From NCBI GenBank assembly GCA_946886565.1, contig CAMPIX010000002.1, positions 124,001 to 188,000 of the forward strand: DNA of 64,000 nt, read 5' to 3'. The translations under genes were made by a program, and so were the position numbers. Numbering within the stretch: position 1 is the stretch's first letter; each line of letters begins with the position of its first letter. Shown here piece after piece: positions 7,333 through 15,990 of the stretch. The stretch is from an uncultured Altererythrobacter sp. GTDB lineage: Bacteria; Pseudomonadota; Alphaproteobacteria; Sphingomonadales; Sphingomonadaceae. Below the pieces are notes generated by a model. That model ran no database searches. It had not been told where the DNA came from and was given only the letters and a program-made list of their open reading frames with translations.

Positions 7333-8759
7333 AAACGACCATAGCCCTTTGCTCTCTCGCCCTGGCCCTCGTTGCCGCGCCCGCCGCGGCGCAACAGGCC
7401 CAGCCGGCCCCTGCTCCCCCCGCCTCGGCACGCGATCTCGGCGCCCCGGTGCCGACGGGCGCGCCGGTCCAGACGATCGAGCAGCAGGACAGCGGGTTGA
7501 CCTTCACCGTCACCGACGAGAGCGAGTGGCAGGATCTGGGCATCGCGATCCCCGCCTTCGCGACCGACCGCGATGCGCCGACGCCGGCCAATTCGTCGGG
7601 CACCGCGGCGCTCGGGCGCGAGCTTGCCCGGGTCATCTTCAACGATCTGGAGAACAACGGGCTGTTCCAGCCGGTCGGGCCCGATTCGCTGCCGACGCCG
7701 ACGTTCGCGCAGATCACCGCGCCCAACTGGCCGACCTGGTCGAGCCGCGGGGCCGAGATGCTCGTCCACGGCTATGTTCAGGCGCGGGGCGACGGCAAGC
7801 TGACGGTGGGCTGCTATCTCTACGACATGGCGCTCAAGAGCGAACTCGTGCGCGAGGGCTGGGTCGTGCAGCCGGCCGACTGGCGGCGCGCGGCGCACAA
7901 GTGCTCGGACCTCGTCTATTCGCGGCTGACCGGCGAAGACCCGTTCTTCGACAGCCGCATCGCCTACATCGCCGAGACCGGGCCGAAGGGGAACCGGGTC
8001 AAGCGGCTCGCGATCATGGATTCGGACGGGGCGAACCACCGCTTCATCACCACCGGCCGCTCGACCGCGCTGACCCCGCGCTTCTCGCCCGATTACAGCA
8101 AGCTGCTCTATCTCTCCTACGTCGACGGCAATCCGCGGATCTACGTCTACGACATCGGCAGCGGCCGGCAGCAGCTGGTGAGCCAGAGCGACAACCCCAC
8201 GATCGCGCCGCGATGGAGCCCCGACGGCCGCTACATCCTCTATTCGATGGCGGTTGCGGGCAATACGGACATCTACCGCATCCCGGCGGGCGGCGGGCAG
8301 AGCGTGCGGCTGACCACCGCGCCGGGGATCGACATCGGCGGCTCCTACTCTCCCGATGGCAGCAAGATCGTGTTCGAGAGCGATCGCTCGGGCGAGCAGC
8401 AGATCTACGTGATGGACGCCGACGGATCGAACCAGCGGCGCATCTCGTTCTTCGGCGGGCGCGCGGCGACCCCCGAATGGAGCCCGCGCGGCGACCAGAT
8501 CGCGTTCACCCGCATCGCCGGCGACTTCAACATCGCGGTGATGAGCCCGAGCGGCGGCAACCTGCGCGTGCTCACCGACGGGTGGCAGGACGAGGCGCCG
8601 ACCTGGAGCCCCAACGGCCGCATCATCCAGTTCTTCCGCACCGAACGCGGTTCGGGCGACACCTCGCTCTGGCAGGTCGATCTCACCGGGCGCAATCTGC
8701 GCCGCCTGCCGACCCCGGTCGACGCTTCGGACCCTGCCTGGGGACCGATTCTGCCCTGA
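7329..8759 (+). CDS. tolB: TolB periplasmic translocation protein
   Basis: A 476-residue periplasmic protein with a signal peptide (MKTTIALCSLALALVAAPAAA), an N-terminal alpha/beta domain, and a six-bladed beta propeller built of repeats such as PRFSPDYSKLLYLS, PRWSPDGRYILYSM and PEWSPRGDQIAFT. It shuttles between TolA and Pal. It overlaps tolA (ATGA) and precedes pal, as in the standard cluster. Confidence 0.96.
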   Translation: MKTTIALCSLALALVAAPAAAQQAQPAPAPPASARDLGAPVPTGAPVQTIEQQDSGLTFTVTDESEWQDLGIAIPAFATDRDAPTPANSSGTAALGRELARVIFNDLENNGLFQPVGPDSLPTPTFAQITAPNWPTWSSRGAEMLVHGYVQARGDGKLTVGCYLYDMALKSELVREGWVVQPADWRRAAHKCSDLVYSRLTGEDPFFDSRIAYIAETGPKGNRVKRLAIMDSDGANHRFITTGRSTALTPRFSPDYSKLLYLSYVDGNPRIYVYDIGSGRQQLVSQSDNPTIAPRWSPDGRYILYSMAVAGNTDIYRIPAGGGQSVRLTTAPGIDIGGSYSPDGSKIVFESDRSGEQQIYVMDADGSNQRRISFFGGRAATPEWSPRGDQIAFTRIAGDFNIAVMSPSGGNLRVLTDGWQDEAPTWSPNGRIIQFFRTERGSGDTSLWQVDLTGRNLRRLPTPVDASDPAWGPILP

Positions 8760-8828
8760 GTGCATTTTTGTTGTGTCGCCGGGGTCGCGCCCACAACGGA
8801 CCAATAATCTTGGCATGAGGAAACGTAC

Positions 8829-9341
8829 ATGAAACTACGCTTTGCAACCGTCGCCCTTCTGGCCGGCACCGTGGCGCTCGCCGCGTGCAAGAAGGAGCCG
8901 CCGGAATCGCTCCCGCCCGAGCCCGCGCCGACGACCTCGGCTCCGACCGGCCCGACCACGCCCACCGGCCCCGTGCTCGGCACGCAGGAGCATTTCGAGA
9001 ATGCGGTGAACGGCCAGAACGTGATCTACTTCGACACCGACCGCTACAACATCGACAGCGCCGATCTCGCCGCGCTGCAGAGCCAGGCCCAGTACCTCGC
9101 GCAGTATCCGAACATTACCGTCACGATCGAAGGCCACGCCGACGAACGCGGCACGCGCGAATACAACCTGGCGCTGGGTGAGCGCCGTGCCAATGCGACC
9201 AAGAACTACCTGGTCAGCATCGGCGTGCCCGCGAACCGCATCCGCACCGTCAGCTACGGCAAGGAACGCCCGGTGGCGCTCGGCTCGAACGAAGCCGCCT
9301 GGGCGCAGAACCGCCGCGCGGTCACGGTCGTCGTGAACTGA
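8829..9341 (+). CDS. pal: Peptidoglycan-associated lipoprotein
   Basis: A 170-residue lipoprotein. The lipobox LAAC places the lipidated cysteine at residue 20, followed by a proline-rich linker and an OmpA-C domain (IYFDTDRYNID and IEGHADERGTREYNLALGERRA) that binds diaminopimelate in peptidoglycan. It anchors the outer membrane to the wall and is remodelled by TolB. A Shine-Dalgarno sequence (gaggaaac) precedes the ATG. A strong hairpin follows the stop codon. Confidence 0.96.
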   Translation: MKLRFATVALLAGTVALAACKKEPPESLPPEPAPTTSAPTGPTTPTGPVLGTQEHFENAVNGQNVIYFDTDRYNIDSADLAALQSQAQYLAQYPNITVTIEGHADERGTREYNLALGERRANATKNYLVSIGVPANRIRTVSYGKERPVALGSNEAAWAQNRRAVTVVVN

Positions 9342-9349
9342 TCGAGATT

Positions 9350-9387
9350 GCCGGTCGCGCGTCGCCGGGAGGTGGAGCGCGACCGGC
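9350..9387. terminator. Strong hairpin between convergent pal and a small ORF
   Basis: An 11-bp perfect stem (gccggtcgcgc at 9350-9360 with its complement at 9377-9387) with a 16-base loop lies 8 bases after the pal stop and 3 bases beyond the stop of the convergent small gene. There is no T-run, so factor-independent termination is uncertain. Its position suits a bidirectional transcript end or an RNA-stabilising 3' structure. Confidence 0.55.
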
Positions 9388-9390
9388 CTC

Positions 9391-9534
9391 TCAGCCGACT
9401 GCCTCGGTGACGGCGAGTGGCGCTACGGTGGCCGCATCGGCCTCGCCGGCGCTCGGGCCGGGACCGGCGGTGAGCGCGAACAGCGCCATCGTAAGCGCGC
9501 AAACGGTGGCGGAAAAGGTCAGCTGCCTGCTCAT
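9391..9534 (-). CDS. Small secreted protein of unknown function
   Basis: A 47-residue ORF from ATG at 9534: MSRQLTFSATVCALTMALFALT, then a short alanine/glycine-rich tail. The N-terminus looks like a signal peptide or single membrane segment, and a purine-rich stretch (gagagattcgaga) precedes the ATG. I recall similar short proteins beginning MSRQ in other sphingomonads but cannot confirm conservation. It is convergent with pal and isolated. The function is unknown. Confidence 0.5.
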   Translation of the reverse strand: MSRQLTFSATVCALTMALFALTAGPGPSAGEADAATVAPLAVTEAVG

Positions 9535-9708
9535 TGTCTCGAATCTCTCGAACGGCGGATCGCGTGGCGCACTAGCGGCACATTCATGAACGCGGTGTTG
9601 CGCCGCAACATTTTTCTCCGAAACCGTTTCGCCGCGCTTTGCAGTGCGGGCAACGATCCCTAGACTAAGGTCCATGACAGCCGGACAGACGACTTTGCGG
9701 GGGCGGGC

Positions 9709-10242
9709 ATGAGCCGCGCGCGCCGCTCGCTCGATTGGGGCTTTCCGCGCTGGCGCGGCTACGGCTCGTCGCGCGAGGCGACGACCGTGCGGCTGTGCGA
9801 TCGCCACGGCTGCGAGGAGCCGGGCGATTGCCCGGCACCCAAGGCCCCCAACAGCCCCGAACGCTGGCATTTCTGCCAGCGCCACGCGGCCGAATACAAT
9901 TCGAAGTGGGACTACTTCGAGGGTCTCGACAAGGCCGAGAAGGAACAGCGCGCCAAGGCCGAGCGGGCCGAGAGTGCGGGCTACGCCGAGGCGCAGCACT
10001 ACGGATGGGGCGGCAGCGGCGACGGCTCGCGCTCGGCCGACGAGATGCGCGCGCTCGACCTGCTCGGGCTCGAGGCCGACGCCGACTTCACCGCAATCAG
10101 GAAAGCCTATCGCAGCCGCGCCAAGGAAGTGCATCCCGACGTCAAGCCGGGCGACGCCGAAGCCGCCCGCCAGTTCCAGTCGCTGCAGCTCGCCTACGAG
10201 GTTCTGCGGCAGGCCGAGGAACGGCGGGAGTGGAAAGGGTAG
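9709..10242 (+). CDS. J-domain (DnaJ-like) protein
   Basis: A 177-residue protein with a C-terminal J domain from about residue 113: ALDLLGLEADADFTAIRKAY, then a helix ending in the diagnostic HPD of KEVHPDVKPGD, then FQSLQLAYEVL. The HPD loop stimulates the ATPase of an Hsp70 partner. The N-terminal 70 residues hold four cysteines (LCDRHGCEEPGDCPAPK and HFCQRH) that could bind a metal. There is no glycine/phenylalanine or zinc-finger region of classical DnaJ, so it is a specialised co-chaperone of unknown client range. Confidence 0.85.
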   Translation: MSRARRSLDWGFPRWRGYGSSREATTVRLCDRHGCEEPGDCPAPKAPNSPERWHFCQRHAAEYNSKWDYFEGLDKAEKEQRAKAERAESAGYAEAQHYGWGGSGDGSRSADEMRALDLLGLEADADFTAIRKAYRSRAKEVHPDVKPGDAEAARQFQSLQLAYEVLRQAEERREWKG

Positions 10243-10573
10243 TCCCGCTTGAACCACCACTCGTTCGTGGTGAGCCTGTCGAACCATGCAGGCGCTCCGC
10301 CAGCTTCGTTAGGCTTCGCCCCTCTACGAGCCCAACAAGCTCAGAACGAACGGCTGTATAGGTAGCGTGGTAGGCCCCGTCCGCCAGGCGCGGCCGCGAC
10401 ACGGCCCACTCGATCATGCCGCCTTGCGTCCAAGTCAGCACTACGAAGGCAACGATCATCGGTATCGCGAGGATGAGCGACGGAATCAGTCGCCGACGCC
10501 TGGTCGCCTCGTCGACATAGGTCGGTTCGTGGAAGAGCGGTTTGCCCTCCGACTCGGGATCGAAGAAGCTCAT
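10142..10573 (-). CDS. Small membrane protein with a repeat-derived tail
   Basis: From ATG at 10573 the minus strand encodes MSFFDPESEGKPLFHEPTYV, a charged stretch, and one membrane helix (LIPSLILAIPMIVAFVVLTW), then IEWAVSRPRLADG. After about residue 68 the frame runs through a palindromic repeat (10256-10353) and then antisense to the J-domain gene for 101 bases, giving a serine/proline/arginine-rich tail that is unlikely to be native. The real gene is probably about 70-80 residues whose stop was lost when the repeat arrived. No family is recognised. Confidence 0.45.
   Translation of the reverse strand: MSFFDPESEGKPLFHEPTYVDEATRRRRLIPSLILAIPMIVAFVVLTWTQGGMIEWAVSRPRLADGAYHATYTAVRSELVGLVEGRSLTKLAERLHGSTGSPRTSGGSSGTTLSTPAVPRPAAEPRRRAAATGTGGRLRRRPA
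10256..10353. repeat. Inverted repeat (tgagcttgtcgaa family) after the J-domain gene
   Basis: The left arm at about 10256-10285 (ctcgttcgtggtgagcctgt) and the right arm at about 10331-10353 (aacaagctcagaacgaacgg) are imperfect reverse complements. The same family, better preserved, occurs at 17380-17472 between pdeM and hemF. The element sits at the convergent junction of two genes. Confidence 0.7.
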
Positions 10574-10614
10574 CGTCCGGTTATCACTTCGTCCATCGCC
10601 GCCCCCTTGCGCGA

Positions 10615-11514
10615 TCAGCCTAGCCGCCCCACGACGGCTCGCGCCAGTCTTTCGCCCAGCTCCAGCCCCTGTTCGGGATAGAGGTAGGGCTCGATCAGCT
10701 CGCACTCCATCACCGCCAGCTCGCCGCCGGGCAGGCGGACCATGTCGACGCGGGCGTAGAGGAGGTCGGGGAAGGGCAGCGCGGCGATCACGGCGTGGGC
10801 GGTCGCGAGGTCGGCTTCGCTAGGGCGATAATCCGCTTCGGAGCCGCCGAATAGCGACTGGATGCGGTACTCGCCCACCGCCGCGCGCTTGTTGACGCCG
10901 TGCGAGAAGCGGCCGTCGACGAACACGAAGGAGAACTCGCCTTCGCTCAGGATCGCGGGGAGGAAGGGCTGGATCATCGCCGGCCGGCCCATGCGCCAAT
11001 CCGCGTCGGGCATGGCGTCGCGGGTGAAGCTGTGCTGGCCGAGACCGCCCGCGCCGACCTGCCGCTTCACCACCACGCGCGCTGTGCCGAAGGCATCCAT
11101 CGCGGCTTCGATCGCGGCGCGGCCGGGGTCGTCATGCCACATGGTCGGAACCACCGTCGCGCCCGCTTCGGCAAGCGCTCGCAGATAGCGCTTGTCGGCG
11201 TTCCAGCGCACCGCGTCGGGGGGATTGCACACCGCAATCCCGCGCGCCTCCAGCGCTTCGAGCCGTGCGAGGAATGCCTCGGCATGGTCCTGATAGTCCC
11301 ACGCGGTGCCCAGCAGCACCGCCGCCATTCCTTCGAACGCCTCCAGCGGCGCGCGCCAGTCGATCTCTACCAGTTCCATCCCGGCGGCCCCGAACGCCGG
11401 GCGCAGCGCGGCGACTTCGAGATCGTGCTCGAAGGCGTCGCCGCGCCGCTCCTCTGCGCCGCCGTGCTCCTGGGGCAGCGTCTCGGCGCAGGCGAGGAAG
11501 CCGACCCGGCGCAA
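10615..11514 (-). CDS. ATP-grasp domain protein (RimK-like)
   Basis: A protein of about 299 residues, ending WERLARAVVGRLG-like. Recognisable ATP-grasp elements are VVVKRQVGAGGLGQHSF (nucleotide-binding lysine and glycine-rich loop), MIQPFLP, GEFSFVFVDG, and near the end YARVDMVRLPGGELAVMECELIEPYLY, where the E/D residues bind magnesium. The fold joins a carboxylate to an amine via acyl phosphate; the substrate is unknown. No ATG lies near the N-terminus. TTG at 11514, just after the upstream gene's stop, is the best start (LRRVGFLACAE). It is probably co-transcribed with the metZ-like gene. Confidence 0.7.
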   Translation of the reverse strand: MRRVGFLACAETLPQEHGGAEERRGDAFEHDLEVAALRPAFGAAGMELVEIDWRAPLEAFEGMAAVLLGTAWDYQDHAEAFLARLEALEARGIAVCNPPDAVRWNADKRYLRALAEAGATVVPTMWHDDPGRAAIEAAMDAFGTARVVVKRQVGAGGLGQHSFTRDAMPDADWRMGRPAMIQPFLPAILSEGEFSFVFVDGRFSHGVNKRAAVGEYRIQSLFGGSEADYRPSEADLATAHAVIAALPFPDLLYARVDMVRLPGGELAVMECELIEPYLYPEQGLELGERLARAVVGRLG

Positions 11515-11519
11515 AGGCG

Positions 11520-12839
11520 TCAGACCGCCTCGAGCGCCTGTTCGAAGTCGGCGATCAGGTCGTTGGGGTCCTCGATGCCGATCGAGATGCGCACGAGATT
11601 GTCCGAAATGCCGAGCTCGGCGCGGCGGCCTTCGGGCACCGAGAGATGCGTCATCGAGGCCGGATGGCTGGCGAGCGTCTCGGTCCCGCCGAGGCTGACC
11701 GCGAGCTTGGCCACCTTGAGCGCGTCGAGGAAGCGGAAGCATTCGGCCTCGCCGCCGCGGATGAACAGCGAGAAGGTCGAGCCCGCACCCGAACAGTGCC
11801 GGTCGTAGATGTCCTGCTGCCGCGCGTCCTTGATCGTGCCGAGATAGCCGAGGCCCTCTACCTTGGGATGCCCGGCCAGGAATTCGCAGACCTTGACCGC
11901 GTTCTCGCCCGCGCGCTGCATCCGCAGTTCGACCGTTTCCAGCGAACGCAGCAGCATCCACGCGGTGTTGGGATCGGCGATCCCGCCCATCGTGTTGCGC
12001 AGCGCGCGAACCGGGTCCATCCACTTCTTCGCGCCCGCGACGCTGCCGGCGACGAGGTCCGAATGGCCGCCGACGTACTTGGTCAGCGAGTAGGCGACGA
12101 TGTCCGCCCCGTTGTCGAGCGGGCGCTGCCACAGCGGGCCGAGGAAGGTGTTGTCGATCGCGATCGGGGTCACGCTGCCGTCGAGCGCGGCGTCGCGCGC
12201 ATCGCGCACCGCCTCGACGTCGACCAGTGCATTGGTCGGGTTACCGGGGCTTTCGAGGTAGATCATCGCCACCTTGCCGCCCTGTTTGTCGGCTTGCGTT
12301 TTGGCCTTCGCGAGCACCTCGTCGAGCTGCTCGCGCGTCGCGCCGGCGGGGAAATCGACGTAAGTCACGCCGAACTTCGCGAGCACCTTGGCGACGAAGC
12401 CTTCGCTCGCGGCGTAGAGCGGGCCCGAGTGCACGATCACGTCGCCTTGCGAGACATAGGCGAGCATGAGGATGCAGATCGCGGTCATGCCGCTCGAGAA
12501 CGACAGCGCATCCTCCGCCCCGTCCCAGATCGCGAGGCGATCCTCGAGGATTTCCTGGTTGGGGCCGTTGAAGCGCGAATAGACGAGCCCCTCGGCGCCG
12601 CCCGGGCGCAGGCCGGTGATACCTTCGAAATGGCGCTTGCCCGCCGCCGCGCTCTCGAACGCGAAAGTGCTGGTGAGGAAGATCGGCGGCTTGAGCGAGC
12701 CTTCGGAGAGCGAGGGCTCGTAGCCGTGACCCATCATCAGCGTGCTGGGCTTGAGCGTGCGGCCGTCGATCTTCGTGACCTCGGGCCGGGGATTGCGGCG
12801 CGGGGTGGGCTTGTCGGTCGAATCGATTGCGTCGGGCAT
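11520..12839 (-). CDS. PLP-dependent sulfhydrylase / cystathionine gamma-synthase family enzyme
   Basis: A 439-residue Cys/Met-metabolism PLP enzyme. The cofactor lysine is in YSLTKYVGGHSD, with IAIDNTFLGPLWQRP and YSRFNGPNQEILEDRLA as flanking family motifs. Such enzymes make homocysteine from O-acyl-homoserine and sulfide, make cystathionine, or cleave methionine; the long N-terminal extension and GHGYEPSLSEGSLKPPIFLTSTF are typical of the proteobacterial cystathionine gamma-synthase family branch. Exact substrate cannot be fixed by eye. Transcription is to the left, with an ATP-grasp gene 5 bases downstream. A structured leader may precede it. Confidence 0.85.
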   Translation of the reverse strand: MPDAIDSTDKPTPRRNPRPEVTKIDGRTLKPSTLMMGHGYEPSLSEGSLKPPIFLTSTFAFESAAAGKRHFEGITGLRPGGAEGLVYSRFNGPNQEILEDRLAIWDGAEDALSFSSGMTAICILMLAYVSQGDVIVHSGPLYAASEGFVAKVLAKFGVTYVDFPAGATREQLDEVLAKAKTQADKQGGKVAMIYLESPGNPTNALVDVEAVRDARDAALDGSVTPIAIDNTFLGPLWQRPLDNGADIVAYSLTKYVGGHSDLVAGSVAGAKKWMDPVRALRNTMGGIADPNTAWMLLRSLETVELRMQRAGENAVKVCEFLAGHPKVEGLGYLGTIKDARQQDIYDRHCSGAGSTFSLFIRGGEAECFRFLDALKVAKLAVSLGGTETLASHPASMTHLSVPEGRRAELGISDNLVRISIGIEDPNDLIADFEQALEAV

Positions 12840-12995
12840 GGAATTTCCTTCCCTGAGTCACGCTCCCAGGAAGGCAGGAGCTCGAATGGCTGGCCGCGCG
12901 GCGCCCGCTCCTAACCTCCGCAGGAACGCCTCTCCGCCCGGTGCCGTAACGATGCCTGCGCGAATATCGCCGCCGCGCGGCCATTTCAACTCGCG

Positions 12996-14417
12996 TCACG
13001 CGCCGAGCGCGGCCATTCCCCAGACGCAGGCGACGATCAGCGCGATTCCCGCGACGTCGAGCAGCGCGCCCGCGCCGGCCATGCGCGTGATGCGGATGCG
13101 CCCGGTCGACCAGGCGATGGCGTTGGGGCCGGTGCCCGCGGGCAGCATGAAACCCCAGCTCGCCGCGAGCGCGGCAGGCATCGCGAGCAGGATCGGATCG
13201 GCCCCGAGCGCGACCACGAGGCTCGCCACGACCGGGATGATTGCGCTCGCAGTGGCGACGTTGCTCGCGAACTCGGTCACCAGCACGACCAGCGCCACGA
13301 TCGCCAGCGCGATCACCACCAGCGGCAGCGCTTCGAGCGGCAGCAGCGCCTGCCCGAGCCAGTCGGCCAGCCCCGAGGCCTGCATTCCCGCCGCGAGCGC
13401 GAGCCCGCCGCCGAACATCATGATCACGCCCCACGGCGCGCGGTCGGCTTCCTTCCACAGCAGCAGCGGGCGCCCGGTGCCGTCGGGCAGCACGAACAGC
13501 GTCAGCGCGGCGATGATCGCGATCGTGCCGTCGGTCCACGAACCGTCGGGCAGGAACGGCGCGATCAGCAGTTGCGTCAGCCAAAGGAGGAAGGTGATCG
13601 CGATCACCGGGACGAGGCGCTTCTGCGGACCGGTCCAGGGGGCGTGGTCGTCGATCGCGGCGCGCGCGGCGTCGAGATCGAACGGATGTTCGGCCACGCG
13701 CTGCACGCGCGCGATGATCCACGCGGCGAGCGGAATGCCCAGCACCACCACCGGCACGCCAAAGAGCATCCACTGCGCGAAAGTGATTCGCATCCCGGTC
13801 ATGGAATCGACCAGCGCGACCGCGATCCCGTTGGTCGGCGAGCCGACGATCGTGCCGAGCCCGCCGATGCTGGCGGCGAACGCGATCCCCATCGGCAGCG
13901 CACCCGAGAGGCCCTCGTGGTCCTCGCCAGCGACGCCGCCCCCGGCGAGCACCGCCAGCGCCATCGGCATCATGATGAGCGCCGTCGAGGTATTCGAGAT
14001 CAACATCGAGAGCAGCGCCGCGCTGACCATGAAGGCGAGCAGCAGCCGCGCCGAACCGCCGCGACCGCCGCCGCCGCCGACCGTCTTCAGAATTGCGAGG
14101 CTGAGCCGCCGATGCAGCCCCGTGCGCTCGATCGCCAGTGCGATGAACGCGCCGCCCAGCAGCAGGAACAGGATCGGTTCGTAGTAGGCGTTCGCGGTCT
14201 GCTTCGCGTCCATAACCCCGGCGAGCGGCAGCACGACGAAAGGCATCAGCGCGGTGGCGGTGAGCGGAATCGCCTCGGTCATCCACCAGGCGGCCATCAG
14301 CAGCACCAGGCCGGCGACGACGAAGGCCTCGCGCGGCATGCCCGCGGGCGGCGGCAGCACGGCGCTCGCCGCCAATGCCGCCGCGCCCACCGCGAGCCCG
14401 ATCCGTTGTGCGCTCAA
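12996..14417 (-). CDS. DASS (SLC13) family sodium/carboxylate symporter
   Basis: A 473-residue polytopic membrane protein of the divalent anion:sodium symporter family. The two hallmark sodium/carboxylate motifs are SNTSTALIMMP and ASNVATASAIIP, with PFVVLPLAGVMD and GTIVGSPTNGIA also typical. Substrates in the family are succinate, malate, fumarate, citrate or sulfate. No ATG is present at the N-terminus; TTG at 14417, with a good aggggagcgggg upstream, is chosen (LSAQRIGLAVG). The gene stands alone behind a repeat-bearing spacer. Confidence 0.85.
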   Translation of the reverse strand: MSAQRIGLAVGAAALAASAVLPPPAGMPREAFVVAGLVLLMAAWWMTEAIPLTATALMPFVVLPLAGVMDAKQTANAYYEPILFLLLGGAFIALAIERTGLHRRLSLAILKTVGGGGGRGGSARLLLAFMVSAALLSMLISNTSTALIMMPMALAVLAGGGVAGEDHEGLSGALPMGIAFAASIGGLGTIVGSPTNGIAVALVDSMTGMRITFAQWMLFGVPVVVLGIPLAAWIIARVQRVAEHPFDLDAARAAIDDHAPWTGPQKRLVPVIAITFLLWLTQLLIAPFLPDGSWTDGTIAIIAALTLFVLPDGTGRPLLLWKEADRAPWGVIMMFGGGLALAAGMQASGLADWLGQALLPLEALPLVVIALAIVALVVLVTEFASNVATASAIIPVVASLVVALGADPILLAMPAALAASWGFMLPAGTGPNAIAWSTGRIRITRMAGAGALLDVAGIALIVACVWGMAALGA

Positions 14418-14515
14418 TCCCCGCTCCCCTTTGGCACCCTTACAGCCGAGAGTGCAGGCGCGGCGGGACGGACGCAACCCGTTATCGTGGCGCGGTGTGT
14501 CCGCTAGCGCAGGTA

Positions 14516-14645
14516 GATCCTCCCCGGCACGGGGAGCGGGGGGTGGAGGGGCACGTGCCACGAGCGCTCGGCGTGTGTCCTGTTCCCCTCCGTCATCCGA
14601 TGCTGGCGCATCGGCTGCCACCTCCCCGTTTCTGGAAGGAATTGC
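14516..14645. repeat. Copy of the cctccccggcacggggagg element
   Basis: The left part at 14516-14536 matches the core of the 1876-2032 element (cctccccggcacggggag). The right part (about 14621-14645, acctccccgtttctggaagg) is a decayed complement. The element lies between the lipoprotein gene and the transporter start, both on the minus strand. The 14418-14515 part shows no feature. Confidence 0.7.
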
Positions 14646-14656
14646 GCTATCGGCAA

Positions 14657-15196
14657 TCAGCCGGGTGACACCTCGAAGCGTTCGATGTGCCAGCGCAATT
14701 GCTCGGGCGTAGCACCCGGAACGTCGTTGACCCGGCGCAGGATGGTGGTGCCGGTCAGCCGCTGGCCCTCGCTGCCGGTGATCGTGGTCGGAACCTCGTA
14801 GTACAGCGAACCGGCCGCGCCCTCCATCCGCCCGCCGGGCACCGCGACGGTGATTGCGCCGAAGCCGTCGAACATGTCGGCGAACCCGGCGCGCGTCATG
14901 CCGCGCGGGGCGGCGTCGCCGAGCATGGTATAGGCCCGATCGAACTCCTCGAGCTCGATCGCGCGGGCGAAGCTCAATAGCACGTCGCGCGCGCCGGTCT
15001 CGCCGCTCTCGGTCTCGGAGACCAGTGCGGGCGCGCCGTCGCCGGGCCGCTCGGCCGCACGCTCGGGGGTGGCGTCGATGGCCGGCGCAACGGCCTCGTC
15101 GGGTGTATCGACGCGGGGTTCGGAAGCCTGCTCGCCGCATGCGGTCAGGGCGAGGGCGAGTGTGGAAAGGGAAAAAATCGCGAAACGATGGATCAT
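14657..15196 (-). CDS. Putative lipoprotein of unknown function
   Basis: A 179-residue protein with a lipoprotein signal peptide ending in ALTACGEQ (lipidated Cys20), an acidic low-complexity linker to about residue 68, and a small domain (ARDVLLSFARAIELEEFDRAYTML through GRMEGAAGSLYYEVPTTITG to LRWHIERFEV) with the look of a cystatin/NTF2-like fold. No function is recognised. It is divergent from a secreted-protein gene, with 122 bases between the starts. Confidence 0.7.
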   Translation of the reverse strand: MIHRFAIFSLSTLALALTACGEQASEPRVDTPDEAVAPAIDATPERAAERPGDGAPALVSETESGETGARDVLLSFARAIELEEFDRAYTMLGDAAPRGMTRAGFADMFDGFGAITVAVPGGRMEGAAGSLYYEVPTTITGSEGQRLTGTTILRRVNDVPGATPEQLRWHIERFEVSPG

Positions 15197-15318
15197 GCGA
15201 GCACCTCGGGCCGACTGCGTACGCTAGCAACGACGGGCGCAAACCCGCAGTTCCATCTGTCGCCTTGCCGAACTCGCGGTTCAGCGGAGGCTAAAGCGCG
15301 CGCGGGCAATCTGCGTCC

Positions 15319-15981
15319 ATGGTAAGAACGCTCGCCTTTGTCCTGTCGCTGGCTGCGATCCCCGCGGCGCTTTCGATTCCGGCGCCCGAGCCGGTTCGGG
15401 CGGCCACCGCTCGCGCAGCCGAGTGGGAGATCGGGCCGATCGTTCGCGGACGCAGCCTCTCGCCCGGGATGCCCGCCACGCCGAGGATCGAGGATGGCCG
15501 AGCGGTCTTCGATATCCCGAGCCCGACACCCCGGGCGGGCCACGTGCATTATGTAACTCGCACGACCGGCCCGCTGACCGGTGCGCGACGCATCGTCCTG
15601 CGCTATCGAATCGAAGGGGCGCCAGGCGTGGGCATCCTGTCGCAGGAGGATCCCGGCCTGCAGGGCGAGCTCACGCTCTATTTCCAGCGCCGCGGCGACA
15701 ACTGGACCGCGCGCGGCCGCTACGGCACCTATCGCTGGTATGCCCCGGCGGCGACGATGATGCCGCTGACGCCGGGCACGCACGAAGTCGTCGTGCCGCT
15801 CGACGCCGAGTGGAAATCGGTCCACAGCGCCACGCGCAGCGCCGCGCCCGAGGCTTTCGCCGACGCGCTCGCGAATGCCGGGCGCGTAGGCTTCGTGCTC
15901 GGGTCGAGCGGCGGACGCGGCCATGGCGTGTTCGCCACCGCGCCCGCGCGCTTCACGATTCTCGATTTCCGGGTGGAGTAG
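15319..15981 (+). CDS. Secreted hypothetical protein
   Basis: A 220-residue protein with a signal peptide (VRTLAFVLSLAAIPAALSIPA). The mature part has beta-rich segments such as RRIVLRYRIEGAPGVGILSQ, ELTLYFQRRGDNWTARGRYG and HEVVVPLDAEWKSVHS, and ends in ARFTILDFRVE, which suggests a jelly-roll or carbohydrate-binding-like sandwich. I do not recognise a named family. It is convergent with infC, with 9 bases between the stops. Confidence 0.7.
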   Translation: MVRTLAFVLSLAAIPAALSIPAPEPVRAATARAAEWEIGPIVRGRSLSPGMPATPRIEDGRAVFDIPSPTPRAGHVHYVTRTTGPLTGARRIVLRYRIEGAPGVGILSQEDPGLQGELTLYFQRRGDNWTARGRYGTYRWYAPAATMMPLTPGTHEVVVPLDAEWKSVHSATRSAAPEAFADALANAGRVGFVLGSSGGRGHGVFATAPARFTILDFRVE

Positions 15982-15990
15982 TCGCCGGCG

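Noticed and set aside
11265..12914. A 549-codon open frame opposite the sulfhydrylase-like and ATP-grasp genes
   Set aside because: It is a shadow frame, rich in Arg, His and Glu, and antisense to well-supported genes.
12840..12995. SAM-II or SAH riboswitch before the sulfhydrylase-like gene
   Set aside because: The conserved core sequences of these classes are not found; it is kept only as an unclassified leader.
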